Shown here: one piece after another, positions 12,111 to 12,121 of the stretch
How the letters are laid out: every line of letters starts with the position of its first letter
Numbering within the stretch: the first letter of the stretch is position 1
Program-made: the position numbers and the translations under genes
Notes under the pieces: model-generated
Database searches by the model: none
Seen by the model: only the letters and a program-made list of their open reading frames with translations
Told to the model about the DNA's origin: nothing
NCBI GenBank assembly: GCA_026770585.1
Contig: MU646597.1
Coordinates: 446,393-458,513, forward strand
Length of the DNA: 12,121 bases
Direction: 5' to 3'
Origin: Baffinella frigidus
Lineage: Eukaryota; Cryptophyceae; Cryptomonadales; Baffinellaceae

Positions 12111-12121
12111 TTAAGTCAATT

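Overview
The window looks like nuclear DNA of a eukaryotic alga or other protist. It is a repeat-dense, gene-poor stretch. The evidence is GT-AG introns, telomere-type heptamer arrays (TTTAGGG and relatives), many short palindromic non-autonomous transposons, and no bacterial operon structure. I cannot name the species. The TTTAGGG-type arrays are seen in the green lineage and several other algal or protist groups.

One gene is well supported. It is a four-exon minus-strand gene (3200-4452) for a 217-residue DCC-family (DUF393) putative thiol-disulfide oxidoreductase. It has an intact DxxCxxC motif, consistent splice phases, an in-frame stop just upstream of the start and a polyadenylation signal downstream. 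A weaker plus-strand gene candidate (4535-5960) starts 82 bp away in the divergent direction. Its roughly 1.05-kb intron would hold a tandemly duplicated repeat unit, and its last exon is interrupted by a palindromic insertion. A third candidate lies on the minus strand between 9065 and 10900. It is a set of exon-like blocks duplicated in tandem, whose differences fall mostly at synonymous sites.

Layout: 1-1045 has no recognised gene, with direct repeats and two copies of a CCTAAAGG-tailed repeat. 1051-2950 is a telomere-like array followed by a nested cluster of two TA-flanked inverted-repeat families. 3000-4534 is the DCC gene. 4535-5960 is the divergent candidate and its repeat-filled intron. 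6200-7070 holds palindromes, one MITE and direct repeats. 7088-7455 is a large CCCTAAA-type array. 7498-8490 has more MITEs and one CCTAAAGG-tailed repeat. 8594-9900 has TTTCGGG arrays around exon-like duplications. 9961-10564 is a degenerate tandem repeat with AT-rich spacers. 11051-11753 has three inverted-repeat elements. 11881-12121 has a short tandem repeat and a hairpin.

The most interesting signals are these. (1) Eight ~100-bp MITE copies each carry a hairpin at the same place, but the hairpin sequence differs between copies while self-complementarity is kept. (2) TACATGTA octamers look like excision footprints of the local TA-CA...TG-TA family. (3) Three larger palindromic elements share inner-stem sequence, and one of them has a quite different outer stem. 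(4) A tandem exon-like array shows protein-level constraint. No transposase, reverse transcriptase, rRNA or tRNA gene was recognised, so all mobile elements here would need enzymes supplied from elsewhere.
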